Below are positions 25,893 to 33,881 of a DNA stretch of 64,000 nt, piece after piece (the stretch's first letter is position 1; each line of letters begins with the position of its first letter). The stretch is from Paenibacillus pinistramenti (lineage in GTDB: Bacteria > Bacillota > Bacilli > Paenibacillales > Paenibacillaceae). Below the pieces are notes generated by a model that had not been told where the DNA came from, searched no databases, and saw only the letters and a program-made list of their open reading frames with translations. The position numbers were made by a program, and so were the translations under genes. The stretch lies in contig NZ_VAWG01000002.1 of NCBI RefSeq assembly GCF_005869875.1, positions 496,001 to 560,000 on the forward strand. The letters are read 5' to 3'.

Positions 25893-27344
25893 TTACCCTT
25901 TGAGGCGGTCGACAAGCTTGTCATATTCAGGGCTCTTCAAGAAATTATCAATAGAGATGTGCTCGGCTGTAGGAATTTTACCTTTGGCGCGGTCTGTCAA
26001 AGTCTTCTGCGTGATGACGATATCCGCATCGGACGGAATCTCACTAATTGCAGAGTTGACGACCGTTACATTAACGTTAGCCTGCTGCATCTTCTTTCTC
26101 AGCACCGAAGCACCCATTGCACTCGAACCCATACCTGCATCGCAGGCAAATACAATTTTGTGAACATCTTCAGGTTTCAGTTGAACGGCTGCATCGCTGA
26201 TTGCTTGATCTGCGCCAGTAACTGCTGCAGCTGTTTTGGTCATTCCTGCTGCTTTCATGTCTTTCATTTTTGCTGCTGCTTCTTCAATGCTTTCTTCTTC
26301 TTTCTGTTTCGAAGTTTTAAGGAGCAGTACAGACAGAAGGAACGAAACCACCGCGGCGACGATTACACCGGCGAGCATTGCGAAGTAACCGCCTTTTGGC
26401 GTTACCAGGAAGTAAGCGATGATACTGCCTGGAGAAGCTGGGCCTGTAAGACCTGCGCCAAGCAATTGGAACATGAACGTACCGGATACGCCGCCGGCCA
26501 TAACAGCCAGAATCAGGCGAGGGTTCATCAGAATGTAAGGGAAATAAATTTCATGAATACCGCCCAGGAAGTGAATGATTACAGCGCCTGGAGCAGACTG
26601 TTTCGCGGAACCTCTGCCAACCAAGCAATAGGCCAGCAATACGCCAAGGCCAGGGCCTGGATTGGATTCAAGCATGAACAGAATGGATTTACCTGTACGA
26701 ACTGATTCTTCAGCCGCAATCGGGCTCAAGATGCCATGGTTGATAGCATTGTTCAAGAACAAGACTTTTGCCGGTTCAATAATAATGTTAACCAGTGGAA
26801 GCAGATTTGCGTTCACAAGAGCTTCAACGCCGTTCGCAAGAACGGTTGTCAATCCTTCAACGGCTGGCCCGATACCGGAATACGTTCCCAGCATAATCAA
26901 GCCGCCGATGATGCCGATCGAGAAGTTGTTGACCAGCATTTCGAAACCGGCGCGGATTTTGCCTTCAATCGCACGGTCAAACTGCTTCAGAATCCATGCG
27001 GCAATCGGACCTACGATCATCGCACCGAGGAACATCGGAATATCGGAACCGATAATAACGCCCATCGTTGCAATCGCACCGATTACGGCACCGCGTTTCC
27101 CGTGAATCATTTCACCGCCGGTATAACCGATCAGAAGCGGAAGCAAATATTTGATCGTAGGATCGACCAGCTTTGCCAGATACTCATTAGGAATCCAGCC
27201 AGTCGGGATAAAGAGAGCCGTAATCAGGCCCCACGCGATAAAAGCGCCAATGTTTGGCATAACCATACCGCTCAGAAGACGGCCAAACTTTTGAACACCA
27301 ACCCGTAATCCTCCGGAATTATTTTCAGTAACTGCTGCTGCCAT
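25893..27344 (-). CDS. mtlA: Mannitol PTS EIICB component
   Basis: A 483-residue permease that imports mannitol as mannitol-1-phosphate. The EIIC domain (1-345) has about eight membrane helices and the conserved GGIHEIYFPY substrate motif. After a charged Ala/Lys linker, the EIIB domain carries FACDAGMGSSAMGAS with phospho-Cys C401. There is no EIIA domain, consistent with the separate mtlF. The ATG at 27344 has AAGGGAGG upstream. It is the first gene of the operon; a cre-like site lies about 75-90 bases upstream and a palindrome further up. Confidence 0.96.
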   Translation of the reverse strand: MAAAVTENNSGGLRVGVQKFGRLLSGMVMPNIGAFIAWGLITALFIPTGWIPNEYLAKLVDPTIKYLLPLLIGYTGGEMIHGKRGAVIGAIATMGVIIGSDIPMFLGAMIVGPIAAWILKQFDRAIEGKIRAGFEMLVNNFSIGIIGGLIMLGTYSGIGPAVEGLTTVLANGVEALVNANLLPLVNIIIEPAKVLFLNNAINHGILSPIAAEESVRTGKSILFMLESNPGPGLGVLLAYCLVGRGSAKQSAPGAVIIHFLGGIHEIYFPYILMNPRLILAVMAGGVSGTFMFQLLGAGLTGPASPGSIIAYFLVTPKGGYFAMLAGVIVAAVVSFLLSVLLLKTSKQKEEESIEEAAAKMKDMKAAGMTKTAAAVTGADQAISDAAVQLKPEDVHKIVFACDAGMGSSAMGASVLRKKMQQANVNVTVVNSAISEIPSDADIVITQKTLTDRAKGKIPTAEHISIDNFLKSPEYDKLVDRLKG

Positions 27345-27418
27345 ATTGGAGCCTCCCTTTATAACTAATAGGATAATTTGCGAATGTCTTGTTGTCTTAT
27401 CCTTGACTTAATGGTAAT

Positions 27419-27432
27419 TCAAAGCGCTTTCT
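27419..27432 (-). promoter_or_regulatory. cre site (CcpA) of the mtl operon
   Basis: TCAAAGCGCTTTCT matches the catabolite responsive element consensus TGWAARCGYTWNCW at 13 of 14 positions. About 75 bases upstream of the mtlA start, as expected for glucose repression of a mannitol operon. Confidence 0.75.
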
Positions 27433-27459
27433 TTCTCAATCAAATGAAAATTCGCTTTC

Positions 27460-27477
27460 GTCATCAATATTGTTGAC
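27460..27477. promoter_or_regulatory. 18-bp palindrome upstream of mtlA, candidate MtlR operator
   Basis: GTCATCAATATTGTTGAC is palindromic at 16 of 18 positions. It lies upstream of the cre site where an activator would bind. Assignment to MtlR is inference. Confidence 0.45.
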
Positions 27478-27566
27478 AGGTTTTAAAAATATTAATAAGC
27501 TGTAATTCCCCTTGGCAGATCAGCATTTTCACCTCTTAAGTGCAGCTGCAGCGATCCCCTTCGCAC

Positions 27567-27611
27567 AAAAAAACCGGTCAACGACCTGCTGTTAACAGTC
27601 ATCAACCGGAT
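27567..27611 (-). terminator. Intrinsic terminator of the Cys-rich protein gene
   Basis: On the minus strand CCGGTTGATGAC pairs fully (with G-U pairs) with GTCGTTGACCGG, then TTTTTTT. Confidence 0.82.
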
Positions 27612-27712
27612 TAAAGCAAAGCATGCTGCGCATCATCCAGCTTATGTGCTGACCTCATTGCTGCTTGCTTCATTATCTGTTTATCTAGTTAATAGTTCAC
27701 CTAAATAACGAT

Positions 27713-28051
27713 TTAAGCTGCGGTCATCGAGCGGCACATTTCTGCGCAGCGCCGGCAGGCTTCAGCACATTGTTGACAGTGATCATGTTCGTGTTTGGCG
27801 CACTCTTCCGCACAAGCCTCGCAGGCTTTCGCACACAGCTCGCAGATTTCTGCAGCAAACATCGTATCTCGGGACAGCGCGTCGGCTGCAAACATGCAGA
27901 TGTCCGCACATTCACGATCCAGCCGAATGCAGTCGCGGAGCATGGCCAGATCGTATTCTTTCAAGCTGGATACATAGCAGTAGTTGCAGGCATTCATGCA
28001 TTCGAGGCAGGCTTCAATACAGCTGCGGTATTCCTGGTGACTCATTATCAT
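27713..28051 (-). CDS. Cys-rich four-helix bundle copper-storage-type protein
   Basis: 112 residues with 18 cysteines, spaced along helices as CxxxC/CxxC (SCIEACLECMNACNYC, RDCIRLDRECADIC, EICELCAKACEACAEEC, HCQQCAEACRRCAEMC). This is the pattern of the four-helix bundle copper-binding (Csp / DUF326) proteins, which store Cu(I) inside the bundle. There is no signal peptide, so it is the cytosolic type. GGAGGAG lies six bases before the ATG at 28051; a second ATG two codons later is possible. It is monocistronic with its own terminator. The CobW-type GTPase with a His-rich insert lies upstream on the same strand about 200 bases away. Ferredoxin-like annotation of such proteins is misleading. 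Confidence 0.88.
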   Translation of the reverse strand: MIMSHQEYRSCIEACLECMNACNYCYVSSLKEYDLAMLRDCIRLDRECADICMFAADALSRDTMFAAEICELCAKACEACAEECAKHEHDHCQQCAEACRRCAEMCRSMTAA

Positions 28052-28260
28052 TATGATCTCCTCCTGTCAGGGATTCTCGGATTGTTCTCATCATGAAACG
28101 GTAAACCTTATCGTAGTCTAATTACCTTGTTCAATTGATTTTGAAACAAGCAAAGAATGCCTGCCGGCTGCAGATCCAATGAATATGAATAGATACGCGT
28201 GCGCTGAATAGTCAGTAAAATCACACAAACCGATGAGCCGATGTATAAGGCTCTAAGGGA

Positions 28261-29358
28261 CTATTTTTCGCGGGAGAGCTCTGTCTTCTCCTCAAGCCTG
28301 CGAAGCTTGCATGTCAACTCCTCTTTATTAAAATGCTCGCCAATAAACACTACCACGTCCGGAATATCCCCTTGCGGCGTAATCTTCATAAAGTCAGGTT
28401 CCCGATATGCGTATTGGAAAAGGAACCGGCTGCTCGTATCAGAGAAACTGAGGACGCCTTTAGCACGGTATACGTCCCGGGGCAGCCCCGCGATAAAATC
28501 CTCGAATTCCTGGCTGTCAACCGGGGAGCTGAGATAATGGGTATAAACCATGACGTGACTATGAGCAGCATGGGGAGCATGGGGAGCATGAGGAGCATGA
28601 ATAGCATGGGCTGCATGATCAGCATGGCCTGGATGGCCTGGATGCTCTTCATCAGCCGTTGTCTGAGATTCTCCTCGTTCCTGTTCATGATCCGTGTTGT
28701 GGTTGTGAGGAGCAGTTTGGGTGTCAGCAGCTGTCTCACTGTTACCCAGCAATGCGGCCAAATCAACCTCGCATTTCACCGCCGGAATTTTTCTGGCATA
28801 AGGGTTCGATTTATTTAAAAGCTCCAGCAGCTGCTGCTCCTGGCCGGCCTTTAGCAGATCCGTCTTGTTCATGATCAGAACCGAAGCGCAGCGGATTTGC
28901 TCCTGCATGAGCCGGTAGGTCTTTCCCTGCTGGCTCTCGAACAGCTCCATCAGATAGGCTGAATCTACCACGGTAATGACCGGCATGATCTCAAGCTTCA
29001 TATAGAGAGCTGTTTCGGTTACCGCATCCAGCACCTCCATCGGATTCGCCGCGCCTGTAGCTTCGACTACTATGACATCCGGGTGCTCTTTCTGAATGAG
29101 GGAAGCCAGCGTATAGCCCAGATCGCCTCTGCTGGAACAGCAGATGCAGCCCCCGAGCATTTCCTCCATGGGCACCTCCTGCTTCACAAGCAGCCCGTCA
29201 AGATTCACTTCTCCCAATTCGTTCATGACAACGGCCGGCTTCATGCCGGCTTGCTGCCAATAATCAATCAGCTTTGACAGCAAGGTTGTTTTACCGCTTC
29301 CCAAAAAACCCGACAACAGGTATACCGGGGTTACAAATGTTTCTTCTGCAGCCTGCAA
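28261..29358 (-). CDS. CobW/COG0523-family GTPase with His-rich insert
   Basis: A 365-residue G3E-family GTPase that inserts or allocates a metal, commonly zinc. Walker A GFLGSGKTT (17-25), the family metal site GGCICCSS (C71-x-C73-C74), and the guanine motif NKTD are present. Between the GTPase and the C-terminal CobW domain lies a His-rich stretch (about 225-270) with HPG, HAD and repeated HAP units, encoded by a 9-bp repeat. The start is a TTG at 29358 with AAGGAGG eight bases upstream; no ATG fits. No Zur box was seen upstream. Client enzyme unknown. Confidence 0.9.
   Translation of the reverse strand: MQAAEETFVTPVYLLSGFLGSGKTTLLSKLIDYWQQAGMKPAVVMNELGEVNLDGLLVKQEVPMEEMLGGCICCSSRGDLGYTLASLIQKEHPDVIVVEATGAANPMEVLDAVTETALYMKLEIMPVITVVDSAYLMELFESQQGKTYRLMQEQIRCASVLIMNKTDLLKAGQEQQLLELLNKSNPYARKIPAVKCEVDLAALLGNSETAADTQTAPHNHNTDHEQERGESQTTADEEHPGHPGHADHAAHAIHAPHAPHAPHAAHSHVMVYTHYLSSPVDSQEFEDFIAGLPRDVYRAKGVLSFSDTSSRFLFQYAYREPDFMKITPQGDIPDVVVFIGEHFNKEELTCKLRRLEEKTELSREK
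28562..28645. repeat. 9-bp repeat encoding the His-rich insert
   Basis: Runs of a GCATGGGGA-type unit (28568-28596) and related variants, coding HAP/HAA/HAI triplets on the minus strand within the CobW-family gene. Confidence 0.75.
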
Positions 29359-29457
29359 TTTCTGGTCCTCCTTAGAAATCTGTACGTTATGACTAGTCTG
29401 AAAGCGAGTGTACTATAGCAGCCGGGCGGATGCAACCAAATGGAATTGGGTTTAAGG

Positions 29458-29510
29458 TATAATAGAATAATAAGATAGAATAATAAGATAGAATATAAAG
29501 ATAGAGTAAA
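29458..29510. repeat. AT-rich short tandem repeat before moaB
   Basis: Repeated AATAAGATAG units (three imperfect copies). It starts with TATAAT at 29458-29463, which could be the moaB -10 although no good -35 is seen. Confidence 0.65.
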
Positions 29511-29539
29511 AAACTGTTATGGAAGGCGAGGTTATCGTT

Positions 29540-30058
29540 ATGAGATCTGTAGATGAACATAAGCAGCAGGCGCCGGCCTCCGTCGCCTGTCAGGTTATTA
29601 CGGTTTCGGACACACGCTCACCGGACAACGATACAAGCGGAAAGCTCATGATGGAGCTTCTGGAAAACGGCGGATTCAGTGTCGTTGATTACCGGATCGT
29701 CAAGGACGATTACGAAGCGCTCCGGAACTTGCTGCATGAGTCCTCCGAGGACAAGAAGATTGAGGCCGTGCTGCTCACCGGCGGCACCGGCATTTCTCCG
29801 CGGGACACGACCTATGAAGCGGTGCGAAGCATGCTCAGTCTCGGCAAGGAACTGCCGGGCTTCGGGGAGCTGTTCCGCTATCTGAGCTTTACCGAGGACA
29901 TTGGCTCTGCCGCCATTCTAAGCCGCGCAATGGCCGGAGTGATCGGCGAAACCGCCATTTTCTCGATGCCCGGCTCCAGCGGTGCTGTTAAGCTCGCCAT
30001 GGAACGGATTATTTTGCCGGAGCTCCGCCATATTATGCGTGAACTGTACAAAGCCTAA
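29540..30058 (+). CDS. moaB: Molybdenum cofactor biosynthesis protein MoaB
   Basis: A 172-residue MoaB/MogA-type molybdopterin-binding protein; members adenylylate molybdopterin before molybdenum insertion. Motifs: TVSDTRSPDNDTSG, TGGTGISPRDTTYEAV, and near the C-terminus MPGSSGAVKLAMERI. The ATG at 29540 is preferred over 29519 because GGCGAGGT sits about nine bases before it and the residues upstream are not family-like. No other molybdenum cofactor genes are nearby. It is divergent from the CobW-type gene; a strong terminator follows. Confidence 0.9.
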   Translation: MRSVDEHKQQAPASVACQVITVSDTRSPDNDTSGKLMMELLENGGFSVVDYRIVKDDYEALRNLLHESSEDKKIEAVLLTGGTGISPRDTTYEAVRSMLSLGKELPGFGELFRYLSFTEDIGSAAILSRAMAGVIGETAIFSMPGSSGAVKLAMERIILPELRHIMRELYKA

Positions 30059-30190
30059 AAGCTTAGCATTCCGGGCCGAACCGGCGGCAGTTTAAAGCTG
30101 GTGTCGAATTTATTCAACCATCGTCAAATCTTATCGCCTTCTGCGCTTTCCCGAGAAATAATTTGATCTGGGCGGCGTGTACGAACCAAA

Positions 30191-30252
30191 GCAAAAGCAA
30201 GAGCTGCCGCCCTGGGTTCCAGAACGGCAGCTCTTGTATTTTTATCTGACTC
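30191..30252. terminator. Bidirectional intrinsic terminator between moaB and pncB
   Basis: Perfect 12-bp stem CAAGAGCTGCCG/CGGCAGCTCTTG (30198-30209 with 30235-30246), followed by TATTTTTAT on plus and CTTTTGCTTTGG on minus. Confidence 0.88.
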
Positions 30253-30273
30253 GTATTCTTATCTGGCTACTAT

Positions 30274-30324
30274 TTGTATCGGACTTTGTTTTGTATCGGA
30301 CTTTGTATTGTATCGGACTTCGAT
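30274..30324. repeat. 17-bp direct repeat, three copies
   Basis: TTGTATCGGACTTTG-type units begin at 30274, 30291 and 30308, exactly 17 bases apart. Confidence 0.9.
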
Positions 30325-30388
30325 TCTTATCCAGCTTCCTCTGTCCGCATCTCTTCCATCAATTCCGGTCTATTCCATCTATTCCCTT

Positions 30389-31846
30389 CTATTCCTCATG
30401 CTGCTCAAGATAAGCTTCAATCATCGATTGACGCTTGTTCCAGACCTCTTCGCTCAAGCTGACGCGGTAAATTTCCGGATTCAGCTTGCGCAGGTATTCC
30501 GGCCAGAACAAGGAGAGCTGTGCCTGATGATATTTTCTGACCTCATCAAGCCCGGGCAGCTCGTATACGAGTTTGCCGTCCACATAAACCGGCTCCAGCA
30601 TTCTCATTGCATCGAAATTCTTGACGGTCTTCTGCAGCGTAGAATTCAGCAGGTGCTTCAGGCGAAGCTTGTTATTCCGGTCCTCTGAAATGACTTCCGC
30701 CGGATAGGTAATATAATCTGCCAGCGCCCTATGATCATTTCGGCTGATCAGACGGTATACTTCTTTCTTGCCAGGCGTGCTGATCTTCTCGGGATTGCCG
30801 GAAATTTTAATCGTCGGCACCATCTCGTCGCCTCTTTGCCGCTCAACCAGCTTGTAGACGCCGCCGAGAGCAGGCTGATCCGCTGCCGTAATCAGCTGGG
30901 TTCCTACACCCCAGATATCAATCCGCGCGCCTTGGGCCTTCAAGTTAAAGATCGTGTGTTCATCCAGATCGTTTGAGGCCACAATTTTTACATAAGACAA
31001 ACCGGCATCATCCAGCATCTTACGTGCCTGTATGGACAAATACGCAAGGTCGCCGCTGTCCAGCCGGATGGAGCTCATCCGTTTGCCCTGAGTCTCCAGC
31101 CATTTGGCGGTCTTGATCGCGTTAGGTACGCCGCTCTTCAGGGTATCATACGTATCGACCAGGAGCGTTACCTGATCCGGCAGCGCTTTGGCATACAGCT
31201 CAAAGGCCTCCTCCTCGGATTCAAAGCCCTGAACCCAGGAATGCGCATGCGTTCCCTTGGTCGGAATGCCAAAATACTCACCCGCCAGCATGTTCGAAGT
31301 CGCGTCAAAACCGGCAATATAAGCCGCTCTCGCTCCCCAAATTGCGGCATCGGCCTCCTGGGCACGTCTTGTTCCAAACTCCAGCAGTACGTCATTGGGG
31401 GCAACCTGTTTAATCCGTGAGGCTTTCGTTGCAATCAAGGTCTGAAAGTTCATAAAGTTAAGAAGAGCCGTTTCAACGAGCTGCGCCTCCATGATTGTCC
31501 CTTCCACGCGGATCAGCGGTTCGTTCGGGAAGACGATCGCCCCTTCTTTCATCGACAGCAGGTTTCCTTGGAAACGGAATTCCTGGAGCATTCTTAAGAA
31601 TTCAGGCTTATAATTCTCTTCCTGCTTGGCCAAATAGGCTAGATCTTCCTCCGTAAAATGCAGGTTCTCCAAATAGTTAACGATCCGTTCAAGCCCGGCA
31701 AACACGGCAAAACCGTTGCCAAACGGCAGCTTGCGGAAATACGCTTCAAACACTGCCTTTCGTAAGTGACTCCCATTCATCCAATGCGCGTACAGCATAT
31801 TAATTTGATATTTATCCGTATGCAGCGCCAAGCCAGTCGTTTGCAT
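30389..31846 (-). CDS. pncB: Nicotinate phosphoribosyltransferase
   Basis: A 485-residue enzyme converting nicotinate and PRPP to nicotinate mononucleotide in NAD salvage. Start MQTTGLALHTDKYQINMLYAH; conserved FGTRRAQ, SNMLAGEYFGIPTKGTHAHSW and RLDSGDLAYLS (phosphate/PRPP region), with NDLDEH. The ATG at 31846 has AGAGAGGA nine bases upstream; ATG 31855 would have almost no spacing, and the longer frame is not family-like. It lies 29 bases after pncA, which supplies its substrate. Last gene of the leftward run. Confidence 0.95.
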   Translation of the reverse strand: MQTTGLALHTDKYQINMLYAHWMNGSHLRKAVFEAYFRKLPFGNGFAVFAGLERIVNYLENLHFTEEDLAYLAKQEENYKPEFLRMLQEFRFQGNLLSMKEGAIVFPNEPLIRVEGTIMEAQLVETALLNFMNFQTLIATKASRIKQVAPNDVLLEFGTRRAQEADAAIWGARAAYIAGFDATSNMLAGEYFGIPTKGTHAHSWVQGFESEEEAFELYAKALPDQVTLLVDTYDTLKSGVPNAIKTAKWLETQGKRMSSIRLDSGDLAYLSIQARKMLDDAGLSYVKIVASNDLDEHTIFNLKAQGARIDIWGVGTQLITAADQPALGGVYKLVERQRGDEMVPTIKISGNPEKISTPGKKEVYRLISRNDHRALADYITYPAEVISEDRNNKLRLKHLLNSTLQKTVKNFDAMRMLEPVYVDGKLVYELPGLDEVRKYHQAQLSLFWPEYLRKLNPEIYRVSLSEEVWNKRQSMIEAYLEQHEE

Positions 31847-31875
31847 CTCGTTCATTCCTCTCTCTGCCGCGTTCC

Positions 31876-32430
31876 TCATTTCAGCACTTCGGAGCTGCTT
31901 ATCACCCTTGCCCCTAAACTCCCTGAAAAATGGCCCAATGCCCACTCATGTCCTGCCGGATTGAAGCTGGCTACGGCGTCCTCGTAAACCGTGATTTTAA
32001 ACCCTTTATTATAAGCATCTACTGCGGTATGAAGCACACAAATATCCGTGCATACCCCAATCAGGTGGATCTCGCTGACACCTCTTTCTCTAAGCTTAAG
32101 CTCGAGATCCGTCCCGCAGAATGCGCTGTATCTTGTCTTGTCCATCCAATAAATGTCTTCTTTATGCTTCTCATAAACCGGCTGAAGCTCACCATACAGC
32201 TCTCTTCCCTGCGTCCCTCTGATATTATGCGGGGGAAAAAGCTTTGTTTCCGGATGATACGGATCCCCCTTCTCATGCAGATCCACAGCCATCACGACAT
32301 ATTCGCCTTTACTTGCAAAAGCTTCGGTCAAACGCGCAACAACCGGCGCAATTTGAATACCTGGTTCACCTACCGGCAGACTTCCATCCACGAAATCATT
32401 CGTGAAATCAATCACGATTAAAGCATTCAT
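31876..32430 (-). CDS. pncA: Nicotinamidase
   Basis: A 184-residue isochorismatase-fold hydrolase that converts nicotinamide to nicotinate. Catalytic triad D8 (VIDFTNDF), K98 (DKTRYSAF) and C131 (TDICVLHT); metal ligand candidates D50, H52, H59 and H68. GAGGAG lies nine bases before the ATG. It is 29 bases ahead of pncB, giving the two successive steps of the salvage route. Upstream, a 106-base gap with an unusual four-copy short repeat separates it from the Nudix gene. Confidence 0.95.
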   Translation of the reverse strand: MNALIVIDFTNDFVDGSLPVGEPGIQIAPVVARLTEAFASKGEYVVMAVDLHEKGDPYHPETKLFPPHNIRGTQGRELYGELQPVYEKHKEDIYWMDKTRYSAFCGTDLELKLRERGVSEIHLIGVCTDICVLHTAVDAYNKGFKITVYEDAVASFNPAGHEWALGHFSGSLGARVISSSEVLK

Positions 32431-32463
32431 TCACTTCAGCTCCTCTCTCAATAAATGACAGGC

Positions 32464-32523
32464 TGCTGTGCTTCTCATGCTGTGATTCTCATACTGTTCT
32501 TCTGCAAACTGTTCTCCTGCAAA
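32464..32523. repeat. Four-copy 14/15-bp repeat between Nudix gene and pncA
   Basis: Two 14-bp units (GCTGTGCTTCTCAT, GCTGTGATTCTCAT) followed by two 15-bp units (ACTGTTCTTCTGCAA, ACTGTTCTCCTGCAA), starting at 32464, 32478, 32492 and 32507. Confidence 0.85.
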
Positions 32524-32536
32524 CTATTTCATCCCG

Positions 32537-33313
32537 TTAAGTATAAATACTCAATCGGGGCGTAAAATCTGTGAACCGGTAAAGCTGTGCCGGACGCTGC
32601 GAATATTGGTTGGACAGCAGCCTTTTACCGTTCTCGTCAAATACTTCTTCCAGTATACCTTGCCTGCTTCTAGTTGATGTAACCTTACGGATAAAATTCA
32701 GCTCCTCAAAATCAGGCACCACAGTCCGTATAACCTGATAGAGCTCGCTCAGTGTAAAATGCGGCGGCAGAAACTGCTTGGCGATCGTCGTCTGCAGCAT
32801 CTGCTCCTGAATCCGCTGGTAAGCATCTTTGATAATCTCCCGATGGTCGAAGGCAAGCTCAAGCTCTTCCAGCGCCTCCTGGATCGTAAACAGGCCGACG
32901 GCCTGGGCGTCATCCGCCGCCTTTCGTTTCTCCAGCACCCATTCTTCAACCAGTGAGTAGAAAGCGTGCGAGATAATCCACCCTCTGGGATCGCGCCCCG
33001 GCGTACTGTAAACCCCCAAATACTCCAGATGGCCGCCGTCCACTCCCGTTTCCTCTTCCAGCTCCCGGCTTGCCGTCTCATAAAGCGATTCATTTTCCTG
33101 GCAAAAGCCTCCCGGCAGCGCATAGGCCCCTGCAAACGGCCAGCTTCTCCGGCGGATCAGCATCACCTTCAGCTCAAACAGCGGCAGCGATTTGGTCGAG
33201 GAACGGCGTTCCTGCTTGGTTAAAGTAAACATCACGATATCGGCAGGAACTCCATCCGGTGTGCGGTATTTTTTAGGGTTATAATTGTTGGCTTTATCCT
33301 GGTCATCGTTCAT
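32537..33313 (-). CDS. Nudix hydrolase with C-terminal winged-helix-like region (NrtR-like)
   Basis: 258 residues. The N-terminal Nudix domain has an intact box: G-x5-E-x7-REL-x-EE-x-G as GGFCQENE ... RELEEETGV (about residues 69-91), so hydrolysis (ADP-ribose is the usual substrate) is expected. The C-terminal ~90 residues (FTLSELYQVIRTVVPDFEELNFIRKVTSTRSRQGILEEV) have the pattern of the winged helix in NrtR regulators of NAD synthesis. With pncA and pncB directly downstream, a dual enzyme/regulator of NAD salvage is plausible. The ATG at 33313 is chosen for GGTGAT six bases upstream, over GTG/ATG codons at 33328-33319. Confidence 0.82.
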   Translation of the reverse strand: MNDDQDKANNYNPKKYRTPDGVPADIVMFTLTKQERRSSTKSLPLFELKVMLIRRRSWPFAGAYALPGGFCQENESLYETASRELEEETGVDGGHLEYLGVYSTPGRDPRGWIISHAFYSLVEEWVLEKRKAADDAQAVGLFTIQEALEELELAFDHREIIKDAYQRIQEQMLQTTIAKQFLPPHFTLSELYQVIRTVVPDFEELNFIRKVTSTRSRQGILEEVFDENGKRLLSNQYSQRPAQLYRFTDFTPRLSIYT

Positions 33314-33345
33314 TTCCATCACCCACACTGTCGTTTATGTTTATC

Positions 33346-33747
33346 TTAAGCTTGCTGCTTGGGAAGCCGGAAAGTGGCGGTTGCCACACAGCCAAGCTCT
33401 CCCTGCTCGTTACGGATCTCCGCCCGCATAGTCATCGTACGATAGGTTTCATGCACCGGATAAGCGCTGGCGACCAGCCGGCCTGTTCCCATCGCCGTTA
33501 CAAAGTTAACATTCAGATGGGTAGTCACTCCCTCAACTCCGTTCCGGGCAGCCGAAACCAGGACTCCCATTGCCTGGTCCATTAAGGAGGAGAGCACCCC
33601 TCCGTGCACGATCCCCTTGGAGTTCAGGTGATGTTCTTTCACCTCTAGGCCGAGCTCTACACGCGCTGCATCGGCATGCAGCAGCTCCATCCCAAGGAAG
33701 CCCCAAAAGGTCTGGTTATTACGGTTCAGCAAATCTGTCCAATCCAT
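33346..33747 (-). CDS. PaaI-family hotdog thioesterase
   Basis: A 133-residue acyl-CoA thioesterase of the PaaI/YbgC-like hotdog fold. The long-helix motif HLNSKGIVHGGVLSSLMDQAMG (family HGG with catalytic Asp at about D57) and the strand THLNVNFV are clear. Substrate unknown; aromatic or medium-chain acyl-CoA are typical. AAGGAGG lies seven bases before the ATG. It is the first gene of the leftward run with the Nudix, pncA and pncB genes (32-base gap to the Nudix gene). Confidence 0.9.
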   Translation of the reverse strand: MDWTDLLNRNNQTFWGFLGMELLHADAARVELGLEVKEHHLNSKGIVHGGVLSSLMDQAMGVLVSAARNGVEGVTTHLNVNFVTAMGTGRLVASAYPVHETYRTMTMRAEIRNEQGELGCVATATFRLPKQQA

Positions 33748-33842
33748 TTCTCTGCCTCCTTGCTTATATGAATATCTTCACAGATGTATGTACTTCAAAT
33801 ATTTTATGGGCTGAAGTTTGACCTTGTTCGGATGCATACAGC

Positions 33843-33872
33843 AAAAAGTGCGGAAGGCTTCCTCCCGCACTT
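33843..33872 (-). terminator. Intrinsic terminator of miaB-ricA
   Basis: Minus-strand AAGTGCGG/CCGCACTT stem with an 11-base loop, then TTTTTGC. Confidence 0.75.
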
Positions 33873-33881
33873 CGCCTGCTG

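Larger units (their letters stand above)
27345..27712. other. Regulatory region upstream of mtlA
   Basis: About 370 bases holding the mtl control sites (27419-27477) and, further right, the terminator of the Cys-rich protein gene (27567-27611). No additional gene was recognised. Confidence 0.7.
30059..30388. other. Intergenic region between convergent moaB and pncB
   Basis: Contains the bidirectional terminator (30191-30252) and a three-copy 17-bp repeat (30274-30324). No gene recognised. Confidence 0.7.

Noticed and set aside
27451-27464. A second cre-like element (CGAAAGCGAATTTT) near mtlA
   Set aside because: It fails at the central Y-T positions of the consensus; only the site at 27419 is convincing.
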